From JTS-AC122 sp050246015 (GTDB taxonomy: Bacteria; Planctomycetota; Phycisphaerae; Phycisphaerales; UBA1924): a DNA stretch of 64,000 nucleotides. The position numbers and the translations under genes were made by a program. Below, one piece after another: positions 1 through 9,004 of this stretch. Below the pieces are notes generated by a model that had not been told where the DNA came from, ran no database searches, and was given only the letters and a program-made list of their open reading frames with translations. The stretch lies in the NCBI GenBank assembly GCA_050246015.1, contig JBFWWU010000013.1:61385-125384 (forward strand). Direction: 5' to 3'. The number at the start of each line of letters is the position of its first letter. Position 1 is the first letter of the stretch.

Positions 1-1
1 G

Positions 2-145
2 CTTCAGTGCTCGGAGACGGGCGATCTGAACTACCGCACGGAGATCAACGTGAAGGGCGGCATCGCCGAGAAACTCAAGGCGGGCATGAAGAAGTACTCG
101 CCGCGTCTGCGCAAGCACACGCTGCACAAGATCAAGCGGAAGTAG
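2..145 (+). CDS. rpmG: 50S ribosomal protein L33, 3' part only
   Basis: The last 47 residues of ribosomal protein L33, a small protein of the large ribosomal subunit; the start lies outside the window. The tail LRKHTLHKIKRK matches the very conserved L33 C-terminus, and CSETGDLNYRTE corresponds to the family CTETGxxNYxTT segment. The usual second Cys pair is replaced (KKYSPRLRKHT), so this looks like the zinc-free form. It is followed by tRNA-Trp, secE and nusG, an order common in bacteria that supports the call despite truncation. Confidence 0.9.
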   Translation, partial: LQCSETGDLNYRTEINVKGGIAEKLKAGMKKYSPRLRKHTLHKIKRK

Positions 146-222
146 GGAACCGGGAGCGGGCAGCGGGCAATCGAAGCGGGTGGATGATTGCCCGGGGCCG
201 AGTTCCCGCCGTCCAGCGCGCT

Positions 223-295
<73 letters not shown>

Positions 296-365
296 CTTCG
301 GAAAAACGCGGCGTGCGCATCAAAGATAGCGTGCACGCGGCATCGCAGATTTACCCGAGAACCCC

Positions 366-1061
366 ATGGCATTTGGACTCTACAAACCCGGTCAAGGCTA
401 CTGGATGCGAGTGATGACGGCGTCGATCATCGGCGCGATCGTGCTGGCATCGGCGATGTGGGTGGCGTCCGAGGCCAAGCGCGTCGCGAGCAGCCTGCCG
501 GTGCGCTCGTACACGATGCAGATCGAGGGGATGACGGGCACGCCCACGGCGGGGAGTGAGGTTGTATTTCTTCGAGCGGCAGCGCAGGGCGAAGAGCCGC
601 GGGTGATCGGATCGGGGAAAATCGCGTCGTACGATTCAGAGAGCGGCACGCTGATGGTCTCGCACCCGAGCATGCCTGATAAGAAGGCTGGACGCGGGGA
701 GATCGCTTCGGTGCGCGTTGACGGCGCGGCGGGCGACGCGCCGGTCTTTCGAGCCACGGTCACGAGTTCGGCGGACCAGCCGATGGTTGAGCCGTTGTAC
801 CTGCAGGGCATTTCCGCGTCGGTGGTGCTGATCGTGGGGGCGATCCTGGCGTACTGGTTGTGCGCGGTGAAACCCCGGACGGTGAACTTCCTGATCGATA
901 CGGACATGGAGATGAAGAAGGTGAACTGGTCGACGCGCCGCGACATCATCGCTTCGACGTACGTGGTGATCGGCGCGTCGTTCCTGATCGCCGCGTTGAT
1001 CTTTGTGACCGACCTTGGGTTGCAGTGGCTGTTCAAGACCATCGGGGTTCTCAAGTCGTGA
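366..1061 (+). CDS. secE: Preprotein translocase subunit SecE, long form
   Basis: SecE clamps SecY in the inner-membrane SecYEG protein channel. The C-terminal part (about residues 173-231) holds the family core, with the amphipathic helix FLIDTDMEMKKVNWSTRRDI followed by a membrane helix (about 199-215). The protein is 231 residues, whereas many bacterial SecE are 60-130. The extra part is an N-terminal membrane helix (about 16-36), a soluble stretch of roughly 100 residues (about 40-145) and a second helix (about 148-168). Position before nusG supports the call. The function of the inserted domain is unknown. Confidence 0.93.
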   Translation: MAFGLYKPGQGYWMRVMTASIIGAIVLASAMWVASEAKRVASSLPVRSYTMQIEGMTGTPTAGSEVVFLRAAAQGEEPRVIGSGKIASYDSESGTLMVSHPSMPDKKAGRGEIASVRVDGAAGDAPVFRATVTSSADQPMVEPLYLQGISASVVLIVGAILAYWLCAVKPRTVNFLIDTDMEMKKVNWSTRRDIIASTYVVIGASFLIAALIFVTDLGLQWLFKTIGVLKS

Positions 1062-1117
1062 GGCGTGGGGGCGCGGAGGGGCGCGGGGCGGTGTGGGGAG
1101 TATCGGTGCGAGGCGGC

Positions 1118-1123
1118 TACAAT
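1118..1123 (+). promoter_or_regulatory. Possible -10 box before nusG
   Basis: TACAAT lies in the 257-bp space between secE and nusG. No convincing -35 element is visible. The rest of this spacer is GC-rich and contains no gene that I can support. The leader to nusG would be about 190 nt. Confidence 0.35.
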
Positions 1124-1318
1124 GCCGCTGCCGTGGGGCGGGCGGATCTGGCTACCGCGGGAACAGTGCCCAGAAGGGGCGAGTGAACCGCAAGTGCGTG
1201 GCCGGATGATGGGGATTCTGTCAGAGTGCCGCACGTTGGCGGCCGGCCTCAGCGCCGGCGACGTTTCATAGAAGATTGAACAGCGGCGCACCAAGCCGCC
1301 CCTCAAAGGAGCCGACCG

Positions 1319-1987
1319 ATGCCAAAGAACGCCCCGGGACTGGACGAACCGATCGACGATCAGCCGCCGGCGCCGCAGGCCACCCCGGAGCGTTCGGGGT
1401 TGATGGCGGAGGGCGAGCCGGTGCGGCAGTCCGGGATGGACTGGTTCGTGCTGCGCGTGGCGAGCAACAAGGAAGGGTCGGTGCGAGAGACGCTGCTGCG
1501 CAAAGTGCAGATCGAGAACATGACGCACCTGGTGGGGCGGATCCTTGTGCCGACAGAGAAGACCAAGACGATCAAGGGAGGCCGGCAGCGCATCATCGAG
1601 ACGAAGTTGTACCCCGGGTACGTGTTCGTGGAGATGCGGCTGGAACCCGACGGGCGAATCCCGCAGGACGTGTTCTTCCTGATCAAGGAGACGACAGGCG
1701 TGGGGGACTTCGTGGGGACGGCGGGTCGGCCGACGCCGATGAAGGAACACGAGATCGAGAAGATGCTTGTGGATTCTCGCAAGCCCGAGGATGAGCCGAG
1801 CGTGAAGCTCGTGTTCGAGAAGGGCGAGAGCGTGACGATCAAGGAAGGTCCGTTCCAGGGGTACGAGGGCACGGTGGACGAACTGTTGCCCGAGAAGGGG
1901 CTGGTGCGTGTGCTGGTCACGATCTTCGGTCGGCAGGCGCCGATCGAACTCGAGGAATGGCAGCTCGCCAAGACGGACGAGATGTAA
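1319..1987 (+). CDS. nusG: Transcription termination/antitermination protein NusG
   Basis: NusG binds RNA polymerase as a processivity factor and links it to Rho or the ribosome. The 222-residue protein has a disordered, acidic and Pro/Ala-rich N-terminal extension (about residues 1-38). The NGN domain follows, starting at DWFVLRVASNKE and including LYPGYVFVEM. The C-terminal KOW domain contains GESVTIKEGPFQGYEGTVDE and ends in FGRQAPIELEEWQL. The start follows AAAGGAG by 6-7 nt. It lies directly behind secE, the usual arrangement. Confidence 0.96.
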   Translation: MPKNAPGLDEPIDDQPPAPQATPERSGLMAEGEPVRQSGMDWFVLRVASNKEGSVRETLLRKVQIENMTHLVGRILVPTEKTKTIKGGRQRIIETKLYPGYVFVEMRLEPDGRIPQDVFFLIKETTGVGDFVGTAGRPTPMKEHEIEKMLVDSRKPEDEPSVKLVFEKGESVTIKEGPFQGYEGTVDELLPEKGLVRVLVTIFGRQAPIELEEWQLAKTDEM

Positions 1988-2070
1988 GCCGGTCGCACGC
2001 CGACGAACAGGCGGCGGATCGCGAGCGCCATCGACTGGCGCTGCGGACGTCGCACGGCGGCAAAATCCGG

Positions 2071-2076
2071 TATACT
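2071..2076 (+). promoter_or_regulatory. Probable -10 box (TATACT)
   Basis: TATACT stands 36 nt before the ATG at 2113, in the 125-bp spacer after nusG. It matches the sigma-70 -10 consensus at five of six positions; no good -35 hexamer is visible. Confidence 0.45.
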
Positions 2077-2112
2077 CGCGGCGCGGCGGGCGGCGCTTCA
2101 GCGAGGTACATC

Positions 2113-2520
2113 ATGGCACACCTTGTCATCATCAGCGAAACCGGGATGTTCCACTCCGCGTGTCTGTTCGACTACAGCCAGACCAAGCGAGACTGGTACG
2201 GCTTTCATCCGCGGACGCACGGCCGACCCGTCGGCGCCGGCGAGGTGGACCGCACCGACCGCACGTGTTTCATCAACCATTACGTGCGTTTCGAGGTGAG
2301 CGAGGTGCACCTGCTGGAGGCGGAGCGGATGATTGAGCGCAAGTACGGATCCGCGACGTACGCGCTGGGTGTGCGGGACTGCGTAAGCCTGAGCGCGGAC
2401 GTGGCGTATGAGTGCGGCTTGCGCGTGCCGTACTGGAACATCACGCCGTACGGGCTGGTGCAGATCCTGCGGCTGTACAACACGCCGACGCACTACGACG
2501 TGAAGCCGCTCCCGTGGTAG
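2113..2520 (+). CDS. Uncharacterised protein with a conserved-looking RDC motif
   Basis: A 135-residue protein I cannot assign to a family. It has no signal peptide or membrane helix. The segment YALGVRDCVSLSADVAYECG resembles the catalytic-Cys helix of NlpC/P60-, CHAP- or LRAT-like papain-fold proteins, where a Cys at the start of a helix follows a tyrosine and an Asn or Asp. A His is available in the segment FINHYVRFEV upstream. Papain-like activity is only an inference. The ATG at 2113 was chosen because GCGAGG precedes it and the protein then begins with a beta-strand-like MAHLVIIS. It converges on the repair operon, with 13 bp between the two stops. Confidence 0.75.
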   Translation: MAHLVIISETGMFHSACLFDYSQTKRDWYGFHPRTHGRPVGAGEVDRTDRTCFINHYVRFEVSEVHLLEAERMIERKYGSATYALGVRDCVSLSADVAYECGLRVPYWNITPYGLVQILRLYNTPTHYDVKPLPW

Positions 2521-2533
2521 GCGGGCCGGCGAG

Positions 2534-3238
2534 TCATCGCCGAGCCGGCGCGGGACGGGATCGCAGCACGCGAGTGAGTTCGATGACCTCGCCGGCGGTC
2601 GCGGCGAAGACGCGGTCGTGAGGAGCGGGGCGGACGTTCATGCCGCCGACGAAGTCGCCGAAGGCGGGGAGCACGGCGAATCGCGGCGTGATCCAGAGGC
2701 ACGGCGCGCTGTCGCTGCCACCGATCGCCGATCGGTCGAACGTGGTGACCGAGACCTTCGGGTGGAGGTGGCCGCAGAGCGCGGGCGGAAGGTCCGGTGA
2801 GAGTTCATCGGGTGAATGGGCCAGGATCATGCCGGAGGGGACGTGCGTCAGCGGGCCGCCGAGCACGTCGAACCGCCAATCCGGCGGGGGGTCGCCGCTG
2901 GAACGATCGTGATTGCCGCGGACCAGCAGGACTTCGAGCGACGTGTTTGCGGCGCGCCAGTCCAGCACCTGCGCGAGCACGTTCGCCGTGCGCCCGGCGG
3001 GAGCATGCAGCAGGTCGCCGAGGATGACAAGGCGGTCGGCGGCGGTCGTACGCAGGCACACCGAGAGGCGCGCAAGCGTTCGGGCGGTTGTCTCGGGAAC
3101 CGGGATGCCGGCGGATCGGAAGGCGGAGGATTTTCCCAGGTGCAGGTCGGCGACAAAGAGCGTGCGCGAGGCCGGGTGCCAGAGCGCTCTCTCGGGAAGC
3201 AACGCGAAGGTCTGCTGGCGAATCTCAAGCTGAAGCAC
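2534..3238 (-). CDS. pdeM: Ligase-associated DNA repair nuclease PdeM (metallophosphoesterase)
   Basis: A 234-residue calcineurin-like metallophosphoesterase, last gene of the helicase-ligase-exonuclease operon. The metal-binding motifs appear in order: VADLHLGK, LGDLLH, RGNHD and CGHLHP. The N-terminal LLPERALWHPA segment is typical of the ligase-associated PdeM group, which is predicted to act as an endonuclease in DNA damage response. I chose the GTG at 3238 because a strong AAGGAGGT stands 7 nt before it and the product then begins like the family. An upstream in-frame start at 3310 would add 24 residues without a ribosome binding site. It overlaps the end of the helicase gene by 14 bp, implying coupled translation. 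Confidence 0.9.
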   Translation of the reverse strand: MLQLEIRQQTFALLPERALWHPASRTLFVADLHLGKSSAFRSAGIPVPETTARTLARLSVCLRTTAADRLVILGDLLHAPAGRTANVLAQVLDWRAANTSLEVLLVRGNHDRSSGDPPPDWRFDVLGGPLTHVPSGMILAHSPDELSPDLPPALCGHLHPKVSVTTFDRSAIGGSDSAPCLWITPRFAVLPAFGDFVGGMNVRPAPHDRVFAATAGEVIELTRVLRSRPAPARR

Positions 3239-5909
3239 GGCGGGACCTCCTTGTCCGGGAACGAGAAGCGAGCGCGCGGGAGCTGATCCGGGCGGGTCGG
3301 CGGCGATCACCGGCGGGCGGCGTGTTGGTGTGTTCGCCGGCCTCCAGGGCTTCGAGTTGCTCGCTGATTCGAGCGACGCGCTGCGACCATGATTCGGTGG
3401 TGGCGTGCACGCCGCGGAGGACCTCCGCCCATACCGGGAAGGCGAGCGGAGAGAGCCGCTCCGTGTCGTGCATGACGATGGTCATGCCCGAGATGCGGAC
3501 CAGCGAGCGCTGGAGTCGCTTGATCTCGAGTTGATCGTCGAGGACCTCCCGCCTGGACTGCCAGAGGAGCAGGTTGGAAGGGTCGAACTGCTCGAAGACG
3601 TCGAAGAACATGTCGCTGGAGGCCTGAAGATGGCGCGCGGGCTTGCGCTGCCCCGGGTATCCCGGGACGAGGAGCCCCGCGACACGGGCGACGTCGCGGA
3701 ATCGGCGACGCGCCATCTGCGTGGTGTTCAGGCAGGCCCGCAGGTCGTCGAGAAGGTTGTCGGGACTCAGAACGCGGCGGAGGACAGACTCGTTGATATC
3801 GAGGCGGCGGCGCGTGCCGGGCGGTGTGTGCAGATCGAAGCCGTAGTCGGTCGAGGTCGCGTGCACCGAGATCGGCGCGAGGCGGGAGAGCCTGTGTGCG
3901 GCGAGAGCGGCGATGCCTTCGTGGACGAGCCGGCCTTCGAATGGCATGATGATGACGTGCTCGCCGTCGGCGGTGTCGACGCGCTCGACGAGGAGTTGGT
4001 CGGGCGCGGGGATGCGCGAGCGAGCGGCCTGGAGTTCAAGTAGCGGGCGGATCGCCTGCATCTCGGGCCCGTCGTACCGCCCGAGCCTGGCGTCATCGAG
4101 CTTGGACCGGACGGCGTCGCTGAGCTGAGAGGACAAGGGCATGCGTCCACCGCCCCAGACAGGGACGATGCCGCGAGCGCGGCTGGATCGGCGGACCAGC
4201 GCGGTCATGTCGCGCACACGCAGGAGCTCGACGACGCGTCCGGAGAAGACGAAGACGTCACCCTCGTTCAGGCGCGAGATGAACGACTCTTCGATCGTGC
4301 CGAGGGTGCGCCCCGAGACGAACTGCACGCGCATCATCGTATCGCTGGCGATGGTTCCGATGTTCATGCGATGCATCGAGGCGATGTTCCTGGATGCGAC
4401 GGTCCAGCGCGATCCCGGCTCGGGGATCACCCGCGCGAACTGCGGATAGGCGCCCAGGGTGGGGCCGCCGCGACGGACAAAGTCCATGACCCAGGTCCAT
4501 TCTTCGTCGGAGAGGCTTGCAAACGCACGGGTCGCGCGGACCTCCTGTTTGAGCGAGGGCTCATCAAAGCCGCCGCCCATCGCGATCGTCACGAGATGCT
4601 GAGCAAGCACGTCGATGGGCTTATCGAGCGGTTCGCGCGATTCGACACGGCGACACCGCAGCGCGTCGCGCGCCGCGGTGAACTCCAGCAGTTCGAAGGC
4701 GTGCGTGGGCACGCAGATGATGCGGCTGATCGCACCGGGTTGGTGCCCGCTGCGTCCGGCTCGCTGCATGAGCCGGGCGACGCCCTTGGGGCTGCCGACC
4801 TGGATCACCTGATCGACGGGGGAAAAATCGACTCCCAGGTCGAGGCTTGAGGTGCAGACGACGCAGCGAGCCACGCCGGACTTGAGCATCGACTCGACGC
4901 GGCCTCGGACGGCGTGGTCGATCGATCCGTGATGGATCGCGACGGTGCCCAGCCACTCGGGCCGGGCCTGTACAAGCGAGCGGAACCAGATTTCAGATTG
5001 CGAGCGGGTATTCGTGAAGAGGAGCGTCGATTTCGCGCCGGCGATGACGTCGATGACCTGCGGCAGCAGCCGCAGGCCGATGTGCCCCGACCACGGGAAT
5101 CGCTCGATGTCGGTCGGGATGAGCGTATGGACGTCGATCTGTTTATCCAGCGCGGCGTGGATGAGGGTCGGCGGCGCGGGAGCGGAGGTGGGCGAGCCCA
5201 TCAGCACCCGGGCGGCCTCTTCGAGATTTCCCAGCGTCGCGGAGAGGCCCCAGGTGCGAAGCGCCGGGTTCCACGCACGCAACCGGGCAAGAGCAAGTTC
5301 GGTCTGGATGCCGCGTTTCGTGCCCATGAGTTCGTGCCACTCATCGACGATGACGCATCGCAGGGTCCCAAGCCGGTCCCGGGCGTCGGGATAGGACAAC
5401 AGGAGGGAGAGGCTCTCGGGCGTCGTGACGAGCGCGGTGGGAAGGCGCCGGCGCTGCTTCTGCTTCATTGATTGCGGCGTATCGCCCGTGCGGGTTTCGA
5501 CGGTCCAGGGAAGACCGAGATCGCGGACCGGCTCCAGGAGCGATGCGGCGGTGTCAGCCGCGAGGGCGCGCAGCGGGGTGATCCAGAGCACCCGTATCGG
5601 CTCGGCGGCGTCACGCGAACTTGCCATTCGGCGCGATGAGCCGGGCCGCGCAGCGATGGTCGGAGAATCGGCGCCGAGCGACGGGGCGTCCGTCACCCGT
5701 GCACGGGCGCCCGCCCCTCCGGCGCATTGGGCGCGCTCGGCGATGAACTCGAGCACGGGGCCCAGCCAGACCGCGAGGCTCTTGCCGAGCCCGGTCGGCG
5801 CATGGACGAGGCCGCTGCGACCGTCGAGGTACGCGCGCCAGGCACGCTCCTGAAACTCGAAGGGCGTCCAGCTCCGCGAAGCGAACCAGTCGATGGCCCG
5901 TTCAATCAT
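3225..5909 (-). CDS. Lhr-type ATP-dependent helicase (ligase-associated)
   Basis: An 894-residue superfamily 2 helicase of the Lhr-Core group, thought to unwind or remodel DNA and RNA:DNA duplexes in repair. Motif I is APTGLGKS (about residues 37-44), motif II is VDEWHELM (DEWH at 189-192), motif III is GLSATLGN, and motifs V-VI lie in SSLDLGVDFSP and LMQRAGRSGH. The winged-helix and Lhr-specific C-terminal part follows. A low-complexity insert of about 40 residues separates motifs I and Ia (about 61-103). The start at 5909 overlaps the ligase stop in ATGATTGA; the open frame continues upstream but that part reads as low-complexity Arg/Ser sequence antisense-like to the ligase. Confidence 0.93.
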   Translation of the reverse strand: MIERAIDWFASRSWTPFEFQERAWRAYLDGRSGLVHAPTGLGKSLAVWLGPVLEFIAERAQCAGGAGARARVTDAPSLGADSPTIAARPGSSRRMASSRDAAEPIRVLWITPLRALAADTAASLLEPVRDLGLPWTVETRTGDTPQSMKQKQRRRLPTALVTTPESLSLLLSYPDARDRLGTLRCVIVDEWHELMGTKRGIQTELALARLRAWNPALRTWGLSATLGNLEEAARVLMGSPTSAPAPPTLIHAALDKQIDVHTLIPTDIERFPWSGHIGLRLLPQVIDVIAGAKSTLLFTNTRSQSEIWFRSLVQARPEWLGTVAIHHGSIDHAVRGRVESMLKSGVARCVVCTSSLDLGVDFSPVDQVIQVGSPKGVARLMQRAGRSGHQPGAISRIICVPTHAFELLEFTAARDALRCRRVESREPLDKPIDVLAQHLVTIAMGGGFDEPSLKQEVRATRAFASLSDEEWTWVMDFVRRGGPTLGAYPQFARVIPEPGSRWTVASRNIASMHRMNIGTIASDTMMRVQFVSGRTLGTIEESFISRLNEGDVFVFSGRVVELLRVRDMTALVRRSSRARGIVPVWGGGRMPLSSQLSDAVRSKLDDARLGRYDGPEMQAIRPLLELQAARSRIPAPDQLLVERVDTADGEHVIIMPFEGRLVHEGIAALAAHRLSRLAPISVHATSTDYGFDLHTPPGTRRRLDINESVLRRVLSPDNLLDDLRACLNTTQMARRRFRDVARVAGLLVPGYPGQRKPARHLQASSDMFFDVFEQFDPSNLLLWQSRREVLDDQLEIKRLQRSLVRISGMTIVMHDTERLSPLAFPVWAEVLRGVHATTESWSQRVARISEQLEALEAGEHTNTPPAGDRRRPARISSRALASRSRTRRSRRASA

Positions 5910-7716
5910 CGGCCCCTCCCTCCGGGTCGTCGAAGAGGCCCGGTTGATGAGGCGCGGGGCGAGATGAGCGCGGGGTGGGAGTCCGCGCCGGTCCCCGGGC
6001 GTTTGCGGCGGAGGTCCGCGCCTTTCGCGGCAGCACCGGCGACATGCTGCCATAGCGCAGGTGGAGGAGGGAACGGGCAGTTTCGACGGTGTCGGCGTCT
6101 TCGGCCTGCTTGTCGCTGCGCCATCGCGCGATGCGCGGGAAGCGCACGGCAATTCCCGACTTATGCCGGTTCGACTCCCGGATCGCCTCGAACGCGATCT
6201 CGAAGACGAGCGTCGGCTTGACGACGCAGACGGGCCCGAGTTTTCGCAGCGTGTTTTTCCGCACGAACGAATCGACTCGCGAGATCTCGTCATCGGTCAG
6301 GCCCGAGTACGCCTTGGCGAAGGGCAGCAGGTTCCCTTCATGCCATAGACCGAAGGTGTAGTCCGTGTAGAGACTGGCTCGCTTGCCGCTGCCGAGTTGC
6401 GCGGCGATCAGCACGGCGTCGAGGGTGAGCGGGTCGATCTTCCACTTCCACCAGCCGGCGGCGGCAGGATCGCCCAGCAGGTCGCCGCGGATGCGCCCGA
6501 CGTGGTACGCCGAGTCGAGGGGCTTGAGCATGACTCCTTCGGCTCCTACGTCGGTCGCGCGATCCCGGGCCCGAGCCACGTCGGACCACGTGCGGCACGG
6601 GACGATGGGCGAGCGCCGAAGGGGAGCGTCGCCGGCATCCGACGCGATCTGCTCAAGGAGTGTGCGCCGCTCGTGCAACGGACAGGGGCGGATATCTTTG
6701 CCCGCGATTTCGAGAAGGTCGTACGCCATGAACACCAGGTCGGTCCGGGCGAAGAGCCCTTTGGAGACGCGTTTACGGTTCAGGCGGGTCTGGAGCACGG
6801 AGAAGGGCAGCGGTCCGCCGCCCGTCGGGGACTCGTTCCAGGCGAGCACCTCGCCGTCGAGCACGGCGTCGCGCGTCAAGGCGGCGGCGACGGCGCCGAG
6901 TTCGGGGAACTGATCGGTGATGACTTCTTCGCCGCGCGACCAGACGACAACGTGCCCGTTTCGGCGGATGAGTTGGGCTCGTATGCCGTCCCATTTCCAT
7001 TCGACTTGCCAGGGGCGTGCGTCGGTGGCGTCGGCCGGGGGGGCCTCGAGTTGTGAGGCGAGGCAGAAGGGATAGGGGCGGGCGGCGTCGTCCCGGGGGC
7101 CGGCGGCGGACAGGATGGCGCGGAACGATTCGGCAGCAGGGGAGTAGTCGCCCAGCAGGCGATGCTCCATGACCGCCACATCGATCCCGGCGACGCTTGC
7201 GAGTGCCCGAGCAACCATCCGGCGCTGCACGCCGACGCGGAAGTTGGTGCTGAGCAGTTTGTGGTACACGAAGCGCTCGCGGACGCTCAGCCGGCTCCAG
7301 GCGCGTCGGAGCAGGGCCTCAGCGGCGCGTTCGTCGCACGCGGGCAGGGGCAGGATGAAGCGTTCGACGAGTTCATGCAGCGGGAGATCGGAGCCCGCGG
7401 AGGATTGGTCCGCGCCGTTCCCGTCAGGCTGTTCGAGATGGGCGGGCATGACCAGCGCGAGGGTTTCGGAGAAGTCGCCGACGGCGGCGTGACATTCGGA
7501 CAGGAGCCATTCGGGCAGGCCGCTGGCATCGAGCGCGCATCGCCACAGCACGCTCGACTTGATCGCGCGCTTGAGCCGTCGGCCTGAGAGGAAGTGGAGT
7601 CCCCAGGCCGCATCGCGGGCCGGCGCGTCGCGAAAGTACCGCTCAAGCGCGGCGATCTTCTCGCTGGTGCGATTGGACTCATCAAGTTCGGCGTAGAGTC
7701 GAGCGAACCGCTTCAA
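5902..7716 (-). CDS. ATP-dependent DNA ligase (Lhr-cluster type)
   Basis: A 604-residue ATP-dependent DNA ligase that seals nicks through a lysine-AMP intermediate. Motif I is EWKWDGIRAQ, with the adenylated Lys at about residue 241. Later nucleotidyltransferase motifs are seen in FMAYDLLEI, EGVMLKPLDS and WWKWKIDPLTLDAVLI, the last leading into the OB-fold domain. The N-terminal 200 residues form the helical DNA-binding domain. The final 50 residues are Pro/Arg-rich and probably disordered. The start codon overlaps the exonuclease stop as ATGA. Bacteria also have an NAD-dependent replicative ligase, so this enzyme is inferred to serve repair. Confidence 0.93.
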   Translation of the reverse strand: MKRFARLYAELDESNRTSEKIAALERYFRDAPARDAAWGLHFLSGRRLKRAIKSSVLWRCALDASGLPEWLLSECHAAVGDFSETLALVMPAHLEQPDGNGADQSSAGSDLPLHELVERFILPLPACDERAAEALLRRAWSRLSVRERFVYHKLLSTNFRVGVQRRMVARALASVAGIDVAVMEHRLLGDYSPAAESFRAILSAAGPRDDAARPYPFCLASQLEAPPADATDARPWQVEWKWDGIRAQLIRRNGHVVVWSRGEEVITDQFPELGAVAAALTRDAVLDGEVLAWNESPTGGGPLPFSVLQTRLNRKRVSKGLFARTDLVFMAYDLLEIAGKDIRPCPLHERRTLLEQIASDAGDAPLRRSPIVPCRTWSDVARARDRATDVGAEGVMLKPLDSAYHVGRIRGDLLGDPAAAGWWKWKIDPLTLDAVLIAAQLGSGKRASLYTDYTFGLWHEGNLLPFAKAYSGLTDDEISRVDSFVRKNTLRKLGPVCVVKPTLVFEIAFEAIRESNRHKSGIAVRFPRIARWRSDKQAEDADTVETARSLLHLRYGSMSPVLPRKARTSAANARGPARTPTPRSSRPAPHQPGLFDDPEGGADD

Positions 7717-8813
7717 CGCCCACCCCCGTTCGCGCCACGGTCGGCGTCGTCAACACTGACCGCGAGCAGGTCGGCGGCGGAGCCGGGGTCAATCGGCTCG
7801 GGGAGGGCGGATTCGCCCGTGTAGCGGGTCGGAACGACGAAAGCGTCCACGCCCCCCTCGGCCAGCCAGCGGGCCAAGACGTCCGTGTACCCGTGAGTCA
7901 CGCCGACGTGTTCCGCGCCGGACAACTCGATCGCGTGATTGAGGGCATCCCAGTCGGCGTGATCGGAAATTGCGAAGCCGCGGTCGAGGGCCTGGCGGCG
8001 TCGCGCTCCGCGCACCAGCATCCATCCGCTGACGCTCGCAAGGCTCAGCCCGTCGGGACCGCTAAACCGACGAAGCCACGGCGACGCTCCACTGGCGATC
8101 GGCGTGATCACCATGCCCACGCCACGAAGTTCGGGAGAGGTTGCTTCGCCGGCGTGGAGCACGCGCGGCAGGGGCACTCCGGCGACGGTGTATGCCTCGT
8201 TCATCGCCACGATTGCCCCGTGCACCCCGATCGGGCCGATCGAGGGGTCCAGCCCCCGGAGCACGCGCTGTGACTTTCCCAGCGAGTACGCGAAGATCAC
8301 GCTGGTGCGTCCGTCGCGCTGGTTCTGACGCCACCAGTCGTTGATCCGCTCGAAGACCGCATCGGCGGATTCCCACCTAAAGATCGGCAGGCCGAACGTG
8401 CTCTCGGTGATAAACGTGTGGCAGCGCACGGGTTCGAACGGCGCCGCGGTGGGGTCGGGGGCGAGCTTGTAATCGCCGCTGAACACGATGATGTGACCCC
8501 GGTATTCGATCCGTACCTGCGCCGCGCCGAGGACATGCCCCGCGGGGTGGAGAGACACGGCGACGTCGCCGACGTCGATCCGCTCGCCGTATTCGAGGCG
8601 CCGAAGGGAGATATCGCTTCCGAGGCGAGCGCGCAGCAGTGGTCCGCTGGCGCGGCTGCACAGATACGACCGGCATCCTTTCACGGCGTGGTCGGAGTGC
8701 GCGTGCGTGATGACGGCCTTGTCGACGGCGCGCCAGGGGTCGATGTGAAAGCCGCCGGGCGTGCAGAAAGGTCCGTCGGGAGTCAGAACGATGAATGGCG
8801 GGAGCGAACCCAC
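7713..8813 (-). CDS. Ligase-associated DNA repair exonuclease (metallo-beta-lactamase fold)
   Basis: A 366-residue MBL/beta-CASP-like nuclease, first gene of the repair operon. The zinc-binding HAHSDH motif is at residues 37-42. Other family landmarks are HPAGHVLGAAQV, the metal-binding FSGDYK, the TESTFGLP segment and ISDHADWD near the C-terminus. Relatives resemble SNM1/Artemis nucleases and are almost always encoded beside this ligase, helicase and PdeM. The GTG start has no Shine-Dalgarno sequence, but a TATACC box ends 6 nt before it. The C-terminal 40 residues are low in conservation. Confidence 0.92.
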   Translation of the reverse strand: MGSLPPFIVLTPDGPFCTPGGFHIDPWRAVDKAVITHAHSDHAVKGCRSYLCSRASGPLLRARLGSDISLRRLEYGERIDVGDVAVSLHPAGHVLGAAQVRIEYRGHIIVFSGDYKLAPDPTAAPFEPVRCHTFITESTFGLPIFRWESADAVFERINDWWRQNQRDGRTSVIFAYSLGKSQRVLRGLDPSIGPIGVHGAIVAMNEAYTVAGVPLPRVLHAGEATSPELRGVGMVITPIASGASPWLRRFSGPDGLSLASVSGWMLVRGARRRQALDRGFAISDHADWDALNHAIELSGAEHVGVTHGYTDVLARWLAEGGVDAFVVPTRYTGESALPEPIDPGSAADLLAVSVDDADRGANGGGR

Positions 8814-8819
8814 GAGGGT

Positions 8820-8825
8820 GGTATA
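8820..8825 (-). promoter_or_regulatory. Possible -10 box for a leaderless repair-operon mRNA
   Basis: Read on the minus strand, TATACC ends 6 nt before the GTG start of the exonuclease. Transcription would then begin at or next to the start codon. Confidence 0.35.
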
Positions 8826-9004
8826 GGCGCGCCGAGCCGCTCATGCCGAACGAATCCCGATAAACAGGGGGCCACGGGGTCGATTCACGAGCGGGAGGTG
8901 CTAGTATTGTCCCCTCATGCGAAACGGGCTTTGAAGCCGTTGGCGCCACAACAGGCGAAAATCCGCCTCCCGCCGACCCCCGCGAGCCGAGTTTGGAGTT
9001 TGAC

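Noticed and set aside
398..1750. 450-residue open frame on the minus strand
   Set aside because: It is antisense to secE and nusG, is Arg/His-rich, and has no family motif; both sense genes are certain.
5910..6293. Upstream in-frame extension of the Lhr helicase (128 residues)
   Set aside because: The sequence is Arg/Ser-rich shadow of the ligase gene, and the ATG at 5909 gives a family-like start that overlaps the ligase stop.
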